Origin: Linepithema humile
Lineage: Eukaryota > Arthropoda > Insecta > Hymenoptera > Formicidae
Reading direction: 5' to 3'
DNA length: 64,000 nt
Assembly: GCF_040581485.1 (NCBI RefSeq)
Contig: NC_090134.1
Coordinates: 16,235,501 to 16,299,500 of the forward strand
Part shown: positions 40,101 to 49,294 of the stretch, piece after piece
Numbering within the stretch: the stretch's first letter is position 1
Layout: the number at the start of each line of letters is the position of its first letter
Position numbers and translations under genes: made by a program
Notes under the pieces: generated by a model
The model's database searches: none
Seen by the model: the letters and a program-made list of their open reading frames with translations, nothing else
Told to the model about the DNA's origin: nothing

Positions 40101-42850
40101 AAAAGACAAAATAATTCTCTACCTTCAAGAGTAAAGTGCTCTTTAAACGTTTGTTCTGACAAAACTGAGAGTTGCTCCGGATTGTTCTGTGTCTATTTCT
40201 CATTGTTCTAGGTTTTAGTGTCGCTGATGTAACATTATCGGTCGAAAAAGACAAAATAATTCTCTATCTTCAAGAGTAAAGTGCTCTTTAAACGTTTGTT
40301 CTGACAAAACTGAGAGTTGTTCCGGATTGTTCTGTGTCTATTTCTCATTGTTCTAGGTTTTAGTGTCGCTGATGTAATATTATCGGTCGAAAAAGACAAA
40401 ATAATTCTCTACCTTCAAGAGTAAAGTGCTCTTTAAACGTTTGTTCTGACAAAACTGAGAGTTGCTCCGGATTGTTCTGTGTCTATTTCTCATTGTTCTA
40501 GGTTTTAGTGTCGCTGATGTAACATTATCGGTCGAAAAAGACAAAATAATTCTCTATCTTCAAGAGTAAAGTGCTCTTTAAACGTTTGTTCTGACAAAAC
40601 TGAGAGTTGTTCCGGATTGTTCTGTGTCTATTTCTCATTGTTCTAGGTTTTAGTGTCGCTGATGTAATATTATCGGTCGAAAAAGACAAAATAATTCTCT
40701 ACCTTCAAGAGTAAAGTGCTCTTTAAACGTTTGTTCTGACAAAACTGAGAGTTGTTCCGGATTGTTCTGTGTCTATTTCTCATTGTTCTAGGTTTTAGTG
40801 TCGCTGATGTAATATTATCGGTCGAAAAAGACAAAATAATTCTCTACCTTCAAGAGTAAAGTGCTCTTTAAACGTTTGTTCTGACAAAACTGAGAGTTGT
40901 TCCGGATTGTTCTGTGTCTATTTCTCATTGTTCTAGGTTTTAGTGTCGCTGATGTAACATTATCGGTCGAAAAAGACAAAATAATTCTCTACCTTCAAGA
41001 GTAAAGTGCCTTTTATATGATTGTTCTGGTGAAACTGAGAGTTGTTCTGGGTTGTTCTATTCGTTTTTAGCTTAAATATGTAATTTGGTGTCAAAACATA
41101 ATATAATAATAGCGATAAATGTAAAAATACTATTTGGACGCTTAATGCTATTTTTTGCTATATCTTTTTAAATTCTTTTTTAAGGATATTAATATTTTAG
41201 AACAATGTTTAGAACAATTAGAACAATCCAGAACAGCAAAAAAATTTGAATTTTTTAAAAAATGGGTGGCCACAAAAATAAATCGTTTTTTTGCTTTGCC
41301 CGTCATGTTTTTCGATTTTTTTGCTCATAACTTTGGAACAATATAGAACAAACGTAGAACAACCTAGAACAACTAAAAAAATATTCAAAATCGAAAAATG
41401 GGGGGCTAACTTCATATAGGCCATGCATTGATGTATATTTTTCGCTAGCTAGCAAGTGTATGTAATGCAAATATCTTTGCATATACTAGAAATGTGTTAA
41501 AGCATTGATTGCAGTTTATATAAAAAAAATTATATCACTAATAGTATAGTATAAAAAAAATAAACACTTTTCAGATGTAAGATACCTGTCCAAAGAAAAA
41601 ATATTTAAAGATCATAGATTTCCATGCAGGCTGTAAAGAAACTGTGTTTTAACAAAACTTTCTTATATATTAATCCGTATTCAGAAGGATCATATTGATA
41701 AAAAAAAAAAAAAATATCTTTACGGATTGAGAATGTTAATTTCAGAGGATAATGTAGAAATCTTTATTACCTGTGGTGCAATATCAGGTACATTGTTGCT
41801 AACACTACTAGCTCTTGACATTACAGGACTAATTCCTGGCGTTCCAGGTGTTCCTGGCGTACATGGTGCTGTGGAAGATCGGGGGCCTGGAGAAAGAGAA
41901 TGATATCTGAAATCTCTGGAATGATATGCACCAACTGAACTATTACTTCGAGATACTCTTGATTGTTTCTTCAATAAAGATGGATGTGTATCCCATTTAG
42001 GTTCTACTGGTGCTTTCCTGCAATAAAACATTTTTCATGTTAGTATAATATTTTATGCAAAAGTAAAATATGATGACAAATTCAATTAAAGAAAAATAAC
42101 TTGACAGACATATCAAAATTAAAATATAGATACACTTATCAAATATACAAATAAAATAAAATAATTCCAAAAAAAGCATTGATAAATACTGACAATTTTA
42201 TTAAAAAATTGCTTTAATTAAATATATTTATTACGGTGGTGGTGGAGGTGGTGCTGAACAGTATTCGGCCAGATTATCCTGCTTCACAGGGCTTGTAAAG
42301 TTGATTAAATCAGTAACATCTTGACCTGCTACAGTAGTTGTCGAATTTCTCCTACATGGTATTGGAGGTGGTGCTAATATTGCAGTACTCTTTTGATTTG
42401 TGTTAATGGATCCTGGTCTTGGTCGACTTCTGCACTGGGATCTGTACATACCACATACAATAGATTATTTAACTTTACTTTCACATAATAACGATATGTT
42501 TTTATTTAGATAAAAATGATCATAAGTCAATAAATATTATCAAGTATAATATATTTTGTACAATTAAGAGTAATTAATGATTAAAATCAGAAACATTGAG
42601 TGTTGATAAATATTTACCTTTCTCCCTGCGAGCCATCTGATTCTGATGTACTGTTTGTATTGCATACATTGTTTTGTGCAGTGCAAGATTGTTGTACATT
42701 ATTAAACTGTGACTCCAACTTCTGTAATCTAAATCTTTCTAAGGCCAAACTTTCCAAACTGAGGGCTTGAGCCCGTTCCAAGTCTTCCTGAAACTGTCTT
42801 TCATGGTCAACCACCGCAGTCCTTTGGTCGCAGGCACTCCTACGTGACAT
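28134..42850 (-). CDS. Pi3K68D: Class II phosphatidylinositol 3-kinase, C2-domain containing (24 coding exons)
   Basis: Coding exons on the minus strand: 42850-42618, 42441-42235, 42017-41771, 37799-37538, 37107-36887, 36813-36705, 36615-36454, 36383-36154, 36085-35986, 35909-35490, 35419-35218, 35144-34971, 34835-34575, 34481-34293, 34209-33984, 33669-33523, 33437-33189, 33096-32660, 32538-32382, 31478-31243, 31052-30852, 29098-28902, 28628-28381, 28301-28134. They total 5283 nt (1760 residues) with all phases matching. Domain order is the class II signature: disordered N-terminus, Ras-binding domain (about 440-560), C2 (730-870), helical PIK domain (940-1110), lipid kinase (1140-1450, catalytic CDRHNDN near 1324 and DFG near 1343), PX (1490-1600) and a C-terminal C2 (1630-1740). 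The enzyme phosphorylates PtdIns and PtdIns4P at position 3 on plasma and endosomal membranes. The start ATG directly follows a TTTCTAG acceptor, so an upstream noncoding exon is expected. The donor of the eighth exon (GTCAGT) is the weakest junction. Confidence 0.97.
29099..30851 (-). other. PI3K-C2 intron hosting a nested gene
   Basis: Between coding exons 31052-30852 and 29098-28902. It holds the plus-strand small gene at 30093-30515 with its possible noncoding 5' exon ending near 29923. The remainder is AT-rich without features. Confidence 0.6.
30093..30515 (+). CDS. Small gene nested in a PI3K-C2 intron, unknown function
   Basis: An intact 140-codon frame runs from an ATG in good context (gaaaATGG) to TAA, inside and opposite to the PI3K intron between exons 31052-30852 and 29098-28902. 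A plausible 5' intron precedes it: donor GTAAGT near 29923 and acceptor ATGCAG near 30049. The first 20 residues, MGFKWFRARLKITKKASKIP, are strongly basic and aromatic. The rest is Ser/Asn/Lys/Glu-rich and probably disordered. A glycine follows the initiator Met, so N-myristoylation next to a basic patch is conceivable, but position 6 is not the preferred Ser. I recognise no family. It could be a lineage-restricted gene or a chance frame; the splice signals and frame length favour a gene. Confidence 0.5.
   Translation: MGFKWFRARLKITKKASKIPVMTGLYRRVSYVESFTSTTRKNEISNEQVFEHNVPAASINNKSMQHDSKADLTSQLSSSSSIDSKESNHTVENAKSSAKDSTINGESSTHDKKELNKINKDESNVSDTKNRVSSDNELVI
31479..32381 (-). other. PI3K-C2 intron, no other feature
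   Basis: Intron between exons 32538-32382 and 31478-31243. The reading frame runs open for some 45 codons upstream of the acceptor TTTCGCAG, but homology resumes exactly at MTSSGIPG, so that stretch is intronic. Confidence 0.75.
32382..33437 (-). other. Lipid-kinase catalytic core of PI3K-C2
   Basis: Exons 33437-33189, 33096-32660 and 32538-32382 encode the catalytic core. Visible residues are PLKINF with the ATP-binding lysine, VGDDLQQDMLTLQ, the catalytic loop CDRHNDN, and HIDFGKFLG with the metal-binding DFG. RDRTPFVLTSDM follows, in the position of the activation loop and the next helix. No catalytic residue is missing, so the enzyme should be active. Confidence 0.93.
36887..37799 (-). 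other. Clathrin/AP-2 adaptor-type motifs in the PI3K-C2 N-terminus
   Basis: Two adjacent exons (37799-37538 and 37107-36887) encode the disordered N-terminal region. The first has LIDLN at about residue 274, which fits the clathrin-box pattern (L-hydrophobic-x-hydrophobic-acidic, here loosely). The second has YDPFDPFDYMY at about residues 326-336, with two DPF motifs of the kind that bind the AP-2 alpha appendage. A proline-rich patch APPPLPPRNS follows. Vertebrate PI3K-C2-alpha is known to bind clathrin through its N-terminus, so an endocytic recruitment role is a reasonable inference here. Confidence 0.6.
38231..38890 (+). repeat. Left 145-bp tandem array of the foldback element
   Basis: The core TTTTTCGACCGATAATGTTA recurs with its CGACCGA at 38314, 38459, 38604 and 38749, exactly 145 bp apart. 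A diverged boundary copy precedes the array and a decayed copy follows near 38894. Each unit contains several GAACAA motifs. Confidence 0.95.
39371..39400. repeat. (TA)n microsatellite in the foldback centre
   Basis: About 12 TA units in the AT-rich centre between the two inverted arrays. Confidence 0.95.
39490..41060 (-). repeat. Right 145-bp tandem array of the foldback element
   Basis: Eleven copies of the same unit in inverted orientation: the TCGGTCG core ends at 39519, 39664, 39809, 39954, 40099, 40244, 40389, 40534, 40679, 40824 and 40969, each 145 bp apart. Copies carry linked variants: TAACAT usually with CTATCTTC, and TAATAT with CTACCTTC. These alternate through the middle of the array, giving a 290-bp higher-order period. 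Confidence 0.95.
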
Positions 42851-44570
42851 CTAGAAACAGTGCAAAATTGCATTTAGTATACTTGTAGCATTGAACCATA
42901 TATTTAGAATGTTACATTTATCATTAGAGCAACATTACTCCAATAATGTAATGTCATACACATACACATACATATACACACACATACACAAATGTACATT
43001 CAATATCACCCAAATAGAAGCACGTCAGCACATAATAAATCACATTCTAACCTATACAGAGAGATGTAATAACACTTGAAGACTTCTGCTTGTTATATAG
43101 CAAAGTGAACAATCATTCTGCTTGAGGGAGCCAGTTTTAGGAGCATCTATCGATTATTGTGCACTTCGACCGAGTTGCTTTGTGGCATCTTGTAAACATT
43201 ACCGTGGGAATCTCGCGGACGGAATCGGGCAAAACGGATCTCCCTCGGGACTCACGGACTCCAGAATGCCTGAGCGATACGTACGCTACTGAGCACGAAT
43301 GTAATGTATAACACGCGTGCAGCGATAAGAACAGGAGCTACGCGATAATGCGTGGCGACTGCGTTTAAAAGGCCGCGTTATCACTTCCGTCATGTGCAAC
43401 ACGCGTATGTAAGATTCTTAAAATTGGTGGACTGCTCACCGTGGCATTATTCCCAAGGAAACGTTTTGCTGACAGGTGCTTTCGAAACGCGTTTCTCGCT
43501 CTTGTTCTTTCTCTGTCTGTTTTTCTTTCCCTCCGTCTTTCCTCTCGCTCGATTAACGGGTCCGCCACGCTTTTTTCGCACATGCGCGTCGAATGCATTG
43601 ACTGCGAAATACTCAATTCGAGTAGAAAAGGGCATCATACGGTCCCCGCTTCGTTGTTTCTAAAATTTGTGCACTAAAAATGTTTTAACACATTGATATT
43701 ACATTAATTTCAAACAATTTGGATCGTACACATTATTCTTAGATTATTTATGCATTATAATTGTCGCTTAAAAAAGATTGCACAGATGTTTTAGACGCGA
43801 TGAGGCGTTCGTGGCCGTGAACAATGTCGACAAATGCATCATTACAAAAAAGATTATTATTATTGAAAGTGTCTCTAACAAGTAAATGCGCAGTTGGATC
43901 TTCGTACCGCGCGCTCCGATTAGTCGTTCCACCAACGAGCCTTATTTGATTACAGCCGATTCAATTTATGGAGTGCGTAGGATTGCGAACAGTTAGGAGT
44001 TCCGTTTTCATAGCACGTCGCGACAGACTATCTATATCTCCTCTTGTATATACGAGCGCATAGCAATACGTAGCTATGCTTGTAACTTACAATCTATTTG
44101 TTTATATTAGGTGATCCACTACGAAGTTGTATCGACAATATTGAGAAGCTTATCTCTATTTAAAAAATAGTTACATAGTAAGATAAAAATGTTTACTACT
44201 GTTCTATATTAGCAGATTAAGTATAACATTTGCGTGTGTTACGTACAATAAAATTTATTTTAATAACGCAGTATTTAAAATCGTAGCACATATATATAAA
44301 TATATTTTTTATAAATACAAAAATAAAAAGAACGCTATTTTCATAGAAAATTAAAGCCGCTTTTAGAATTTACAGCATAAAATAACGAGGTCTCTCAAAA
44401 AAAAACGATAGAAACTAAATTTACTTATAAGTAAACGAGCCACTTAATAAATAAAAATTCTAATCAATTTATACAAAACAAATGTCAGCTGATATTCCAT
44501 CTTTGCCGAATTAAGCACGTTTATATATCATAGCACAATTTTATACATAAAATATATTAAATTTAATATC
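42851..44570. promoter_or_regulatory. 5' flank of PI3K-C2 and intergenic space
   Basis: The PI3K start ATG directly follows an acceptor, so a noncoding first exon should lie here. The best donors on the minus strand are CACG/GTAATG (about 43207) and CACG/GTGAGC (about 43439), both in a more GC-balanced island (43140-43660) that is the likely promoter. From 43700 to 44570 the sequence is AT-rich with no features. Confidence 0.35.
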
Positions 44571-44745
44571 CCGAGAAAAAATGGTATAATATGGTCAAAT
44601 GTAAATATATATAATTAGTTATGAAAAGATCTGATAACATGTAATATTATGATCATGTAAAATCACATATAAAATTACATATGTTATTAGATCTTTCCAT
44701 AATTATACATATTTGCATCTGACCAATTATACCATTTTTTCTCGG
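44571..44745. mobile_element. MITE with about 76-bp inverted arms just past the P450 stop
   Basis: The left arm begins CCGAGAAAAAATGGTATAAT and the right arm ends with the inverse, ATTATACCATTTTTTCTCGG. The arms match over about 76 bp with scattered differences and meet near ATGATCATG. The element lies 54-228 nt downstream (3') of the P450 stop codon, so it is probably in that gene's 3' untranslated region. No target duplication could be defined. Confidence 0.78.
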
Positions 44746-44798
44746 CATTAAATATTTTAATACCTTAAAAGAAATGCTTTTTTTTTAAATCTACAGAT

Positions 44799-47700
44799 TT
44801 AGGAAACTGGAGTAATGGCGAGCCAAAATCCCTTCTCGCTTGTGGTCACGAGACTCCGTCTGCTGAATTTTATTGGCACGATCGATTTGTCGCAAATCTC
44901 GACCTGGTGATCCTTGAGGAACGATATTATCCCTATCTTGATTTGCAGCAACGCGAATCGCATTCCTGCAAAATAATCAAATGCGTCACTTGAGTGATTA
45001 TGATGTATCGGTCACGGTAGCTGTTTAATAATGAATTATCGCTTTCGAAGCAAGCGCTTATCAGAATGGATCGGAATTGGGACGGACGTTTTCTGCGAAA
45101 AGTTTTATGCGCATACTATCACGGTCGACGTCCTGTGTAATGCATAAATTTGCACGCTCAAGCAGATCCGCATCTTGTTTCTTGAATAAATAACTATTAA
45201 CAGAATTATTGAACGATAAATTTCCCACATGACTTCCAGTGTGTAATTTCTTATGCGGCAATGATTAATAAAATTAATAAGTGATAAAAATAACAAGCTA
45301 AACGTAATTCCAGAATGTTATTATGCTCTTAGTAAGTTAATTAGAAAATAAGAATGGCGAAATAACCGAGATAAGAAAGAAAACATAATCGATTAGATGA
45401 TCGAGTGAGATAATAGCGTTTGTAAATTTCACAGATATAATTTCTTATCATCGCGAATAATTCAATTCGCTATTCTCAAGGTGGTCACCGGAATAACAAG
45501 CCTTTATTTTATTTTAAAGACGCAAGCGTATGACGTAACGTCTCGTTGAGTCAGCATATTATAAATTCCGGATAGACTCCGCTTAATTTGTTATTCAGAT
45601 AATTATACCATTTATAGCAGACTTTATTGTTGTGAATGGTTCATAGTGACAGCAGATTTTGGCGGTTTCAGAGAGGTTAGACATCTGCTAATAATATTCA
45701 GTTTATATCGCTTTGAGTTTCATACAAAAATCTTGATTTTTACTGTGTTCGAAATGTTGAATTTTGTGCTAACCAAGCAGCATTTGCGGGAGGTTTTAAT
45801 TTTCTGCTTTAATTGGAAGAAAAGTGCAGCTGAAGCCCATCGAATGCTTGTCGAAGTTTATGGTGACACTGCTCCAACTGATAAATCATGTAGGGATTGG
45901 TTTCGACGTTTCAAGGATGGAGATTTCAGCGTTGAAGACAAGCCTCGCTCTGGACAGCCAAAAAAATTCGAAGACAAAGAATTAGAGGCATTACTCGAAG
46001 AAGATCAGAGTCAAACGCAAGAAGAGCTTGCAGGATCATTGGGAGTAACTCAACAAGCCGTTTCTGTACGATTGAGAGCCATGGGAATAATACAAAAACT
46101 AAGAAATTGGGTGCCTTATGAACTCAAACCGAGAGACGTTGAAAGGCGATTTTTCACTTGCGAGCTGCTGATTCAAAGGCAACAAGAAAAAGATTTTTTG
46201 CATCGGATTGTGACTGGAGATGAGAAGTGGATATTCTACGACAACCCCAAGAGGAAAAAATACTGCGCTAAGCCCGGTCAATCGTTGCCATCGACCTCAA
46301 CATCAACATCAAAGCCGAACATTCATGGTTCGAAGATCATGCTCTGTATCTGGTGGGACCAAAAGGGTGTTGTTTACTATGAGCTGCTGAAACCTGGCGA
46401 TTCCATTACGGGCGATCGGTATCGGCTTCAATTGGTTCGTTTGAGCCGTGCATTGCGAGAAAAACGGCCGGAATACGAGCAAAGACATGATAAAGTTATT
46501 CTTCTTCATGACAACGCTCGGCCTCATGTCGCAAAAGTCGTAAAAAAATATTTGGAAACGCTCAAATGGGATGTTTTACCGCACCCGCCGTATTCTCCGG
46601 ACATTGCTCCTTCTGATTACTGGTTGTTCCAAAAGATGCAGCACGATTTGGCAGGTCACCGGTTCACTTCTTTCGCAGAAATCGAAAATTGGCTCCAAAC
46701 TTGGATCGCCTCCAAAGACGAGTCATTTTTTCGAGATGGAATTCAAAAATTGGTTGAGAGATGGGAAAAAGTAGTAGCCAGCGATGGACAATACTTAGAT
46801 TAATCTGTTCATTCATTTTGTTTTGAAATAAATGCATTTTTGAACACAAAAAAACGGACCAAACTAATTTGTACTCCTGATACAAGAATTAGAATCTAAG
46901 TAGTCGTGCGTACCTAAACAACGCGCAAGTCCAAAAGTCGCCGGAAGTACGTTTGGATAAGCGAAGTTGATTAACTTTGCTAAATTAGATCACTTCGATA
47001 AATTTTTAAATCATCAAATTTCGACGGAGTTTTCCTCATTTCGCCAAAGAGATCGTTAACATTGATAATTATTTTTGTTGTTAAGGAAAACCATATTATT
47101 AATAATAAAAAAATTATTATATATCAAAAACTACACGATTTTTTGAAGACTTAAAGTCTTTCTTAAGTTCTTATTTTTATATATACACTTAAAATTCAAC
47201 TTACAATACGCAGTAGAGAGTTTTAAGAAATATGAGAAAGGCTGAGAGAGAATAAATAAAAATCGGTACCTATGCAATTTCGTGGCCCTTCTCCGAACGG
47301 CAGATACGTGTTAGGATGTCTCGTGCGTTTGTTCTCCTCCGTGAATCTCTCGGGATCGAATTTAGCTGGATTGGGATAATAATTCGGATCATGATGAAAT
47401 CCATAAATCGGTATGATTACCCGCATGCCGGCTGGCAGCTCCACTTTGCTGTTCGGTATCTGGTACTTAAACGCGCACTTGCGTGAAAGCAGCGGGGCTG
47501 ATGGATACTTTCTCAATGTCTCTATGCATTTTATAAATATTTTATTTCAAGTTTTGCCTGCAGCAAACTCACTCGAATATGAATTTTATCTCATGAAAAG
47601 CGGAATATATATTCCATTTTCGCAATTTGTCAATAAATCGGCTAAAGATAATTATGTCTATCTTCAAATTTAACGACGAAACTCTTGGTTTTTTCGTTGC

Positions 47701-49294
47701 AATCATATTAAATTAACATCAAAAAGTCGCATTAAATTTTTTTCCGTTGAAATAAATTAGTTTTTCGCGTTTTTTTTTTTTGCAAAAATTCCATTTCTGT
47801 AAAACGCAGTAAAACGTTACGAACGTAGGAAAACGTGGTAACTAATGAAAATACGAGAGCGTCAGATTTAAATCTTATTACCTTCAGATTTCTCGTCAAT
47901 AATATTACTTTGGATTCGTACCTAATATCACCATGTCGAGGTACTTCATCTCTTGTACCGTGTCGTAAGTTAATTTTCCACCTAGCGGCTTTATGGCGTT
48001 GCGGATCTCTCGCCTAGTCTTTTCTTGAATCTCCTGGTTTAAGGCAAGCTCATAAAGGCAGAATGCGATCGTGTTCGAAGATGTTTCGTAGCCAGCGGCA
48101 AAGAAAACAAATGCTTGCGCGGCAATAGCGTTCTCGTCCAATTCTAAAAATAATGTTTTCAGCTTTATGTAAATAAATAACGTACGACATTCGCGCGGAA
48201 TATACGTGCAGTTTACCGATTTCCTTCGCCGCCTGGGCATCCTCGTCGCTGCAGATCTGCGCGCTTCCGGTCTCGTTCTCCACCGCGCCCTTGTTCTTCA
48301 GGTCGAGCAGCAGATCCATGAAATCGTGTCTCCTCACACCATTGCTCTCCCGCTGGCTGATCACCTGTGACACGACATCCTTGAAGAAGTGAGTGACGCT
48401 CGGGTCGATGACCTGCACGCCCAATAGCTTGTACAGCCTCGGCATCGCCGTACGTAGCATCCTCCAGAGGGTGGCTTTGTAGCTCGGCCTCGAGAGCTTC
48501 TTCGCCGCCTTGTGAAACTCGGACTCCTCGTTAGTTAATGCGTTTATCTGTATGCCGAAGGCGCAACTCCCGATGACGTCGATGGTAAACTTCGTCGCCA
48601 GTTCCCGTACTTCGACCGTGCGATCCGCGGCGCAGCTCGCGCTGATGAGCTTCTGCAGCTCCTCGCAGCACTCCACCAGCAGGTAAAACATCCGCTTCAG
48701 CTTGCCGGACGAGAAGGCGGGCGTTAATTTCGACCGCAGGCTCTTCCACTTGCGCCCTTCGAGGTGGAACAGGTGCTCGTTGAGCGGATCCTGACATGCG
48801 ATTAAGGACGAACAGGATTATAAAACTTAGCGGCAAAGTTTTTATTGTAAACGTTTAAAATTGTCGATTAAAATTTTGAAAGAGGAATTATTTTTTTTCC
48901 AAAGAAAAAAAGAAAATAAAGAACTTCTAGTGACAGTGCTATGTACCTCGTTATTGATCGGAATCCCACGATACGGAAAGCAAGAGAAGTCCTTGATGCA
49001 TATACTTTTCACCAGATCGGGATCGCGAAGGATCAACGCGGGCGATCTCACGCGAAAGACGCCGAAGAACCTTTCATCCTTGAACCATTGATACATCTCT
49101 TTGACGCCTTCCGGTAGCGACTGTCGAAATAGGAGCAGAGGACCGAAGTTTCCGACCAGCACAGTCGGCTTTTTGTATGGCACACCGCGACATTTCCAGA
49201 AATCGAAGGTCGCCGTGAGATAAAAGTACAGACTGCCGAGGACGAGTCCGATAAGCAGGAAAGGATGTAATAGTAGCGCCACGATAGCCAGCAT
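44799..49294 (-). CDS. Cytochrome P450, CYP6-like (CYP3 clan), 5 exons
   Basis: Exons 49294-48947, 48790-48217, 48143-47922, 47521-47270 and 44965-44799 total 1563 nt (520 residues) with matching phases. The N-terminus has a hydrophobic ER anchor (about residues 1-30). The C-helix shows WKSLRSKLTPAFSSGK. The oxygen-binding I-helix is AAGYETSS (about 323-330), the K-helix ETLRKYP (ExxR, about 382-385) and the PERF motif DPERF. The heme loop FGEGPRNCIG carries the axial cysteine at about residue 464. The last exon, GMRFALLQIKIGI onward, lies 2.3 kb away because a mariner sits in the last intron. The family oxidises xenobiotics, plant compounds or hydrocarbons in the ER membrane; the substrate cannot be read from sequence. 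The start is the ATG at 49294; the TTG codon at 49306 is not a plausible start. Confidence 0.96.
45640..46881 (+). mobile_element. Mariner element in the last intron of the P450 gene
   Basis: The element includes the transposase gene plus its leader (from about 45640) and trailer. The right end reads ...CGGACCAAACTAATTTGTACTCCTGA followed by TA at about 46880. This is the right place and composition for a mariner terminal inverted repeat next to a TA target. I searched the left flank for the inverted counterpart (TCAGGAGTACAAATTAGT) back to about 44.75 kb and did not find it. The 5' end is therefore missing or strongly diverged, and the left boundary is approximate. Confidence 0.7.
45754..46803 (+). 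CDS. Mariner-family transposase, intact
   Basis: The 349-codon frame from the ATG at 45754 matches the usual mariner transposase length; in-frame codons upstream belong to the leader. The N-terminal paired helix-turn-helix DNA-binding region contains CRDWFRRFKDGDFSVEDKPR. The catalytic triad is VTGDEKW, LLHDNARPHVA and SPDIAPSDYWLF. There are 34 residues between the second and third Asp, so this is the DD34D mariner type. It cuts and pastes DNA at TA sites. An AATAAA signal follows at 46827-46832. No stop or frameshift is present, suggesting recent insertion or selection. It lies antisense in the last intron of the P450 gene. Confidence 0.95.
   Translation: MLNFVLTKQHLREVLIFCFNWKKSAAEAHRMLVEVYGDTAPTDKSCRDWFRRFKDGDFSVEDKPRSGQPKKFEDKELEALLEEDQSQTQEELAGSLGVTQQAVSVRLRAMGIIQKLRNWVPYELKPRDVERRFFTCELLIQRQQEKDFLHRIVTGDEKWIFYDNPKRKKYCAKPGQSLPSTSTSTSKPNIHGSKIMLCIWWDQKGVVYYELLKPGDSITGDRYRLQLVRLSRALREKRPEYEQRHDKVILLHDNARPHVAKVVKKYLETLKWDVLPHPPYSPDIAPSDYWLFQKMQHDLAGHRFTSFAEIENWLQTWIASKDESFFRDGIQKLVERWEKVVASDGQYLD

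Larger units (their letters stand above)
37861..41422. mobile_element. Foldback (FB/Galileo-like) transposon in a PI3K-C2 intron
   Basis: The element starts GGCCTATATGAAG and ends CTTCATATAGGCC. It is flanked on both sides by ATGCATT (37854-37860 and 41423-41429), a perfect 7-bp target duplication. The outer 370 bp of each arm are near-identical inverted copies with only a few mismatches. Inside them lie opposed arrays of a 145-bp unit: four clear copies on the left (about 38231-38880) and eleven on the right (about 39490-41060). A 600-bp AT-rich centre without an open frame separates the arrays, so the element is non-autonomous. Long inverted arms built of tandem repeats are the hallmark of Drosophila Foldback and Galileo elements, and Galileo makes 7-bp duplications. 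Family assignment is by architecture only. It sits in the intron between coding exons 3 and 4 of the PI3K gene. Confidence 0.85.
44966..47269 (-). other. Last intron of the P450 gene, enlarged by mariner
   Basis: Bordered by donor CATAG/GTACCG (47270) and acceptor TTTTGCAG (44966). Without the mariner it would be about 1 kb. The 45000-45640 part holds no recognisable gene. Confidence 0.85.

Noticed and set aside
38231..41060. Regular 145-bp repeats resembling a CRISPR array
   Set aside because: Units are contiguous near-identical tandem repeats without variable spacers, in a eukaryotic intron, within a transposon.
45061..45261. Minus-strand frame in the last P450 intron as a possible alternative final exon
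   Set aside because: Its sequence does not resemble a P450 C-terminus, whereas 44965-44799 matches perfectly in phase and motif.
45646..45753. 36-codon upstream extension of the mariner transposase
   Set aside because: Begins at GTG, lacks family similarity, and the ATG at 45754 gives the canonical 349-residue length.
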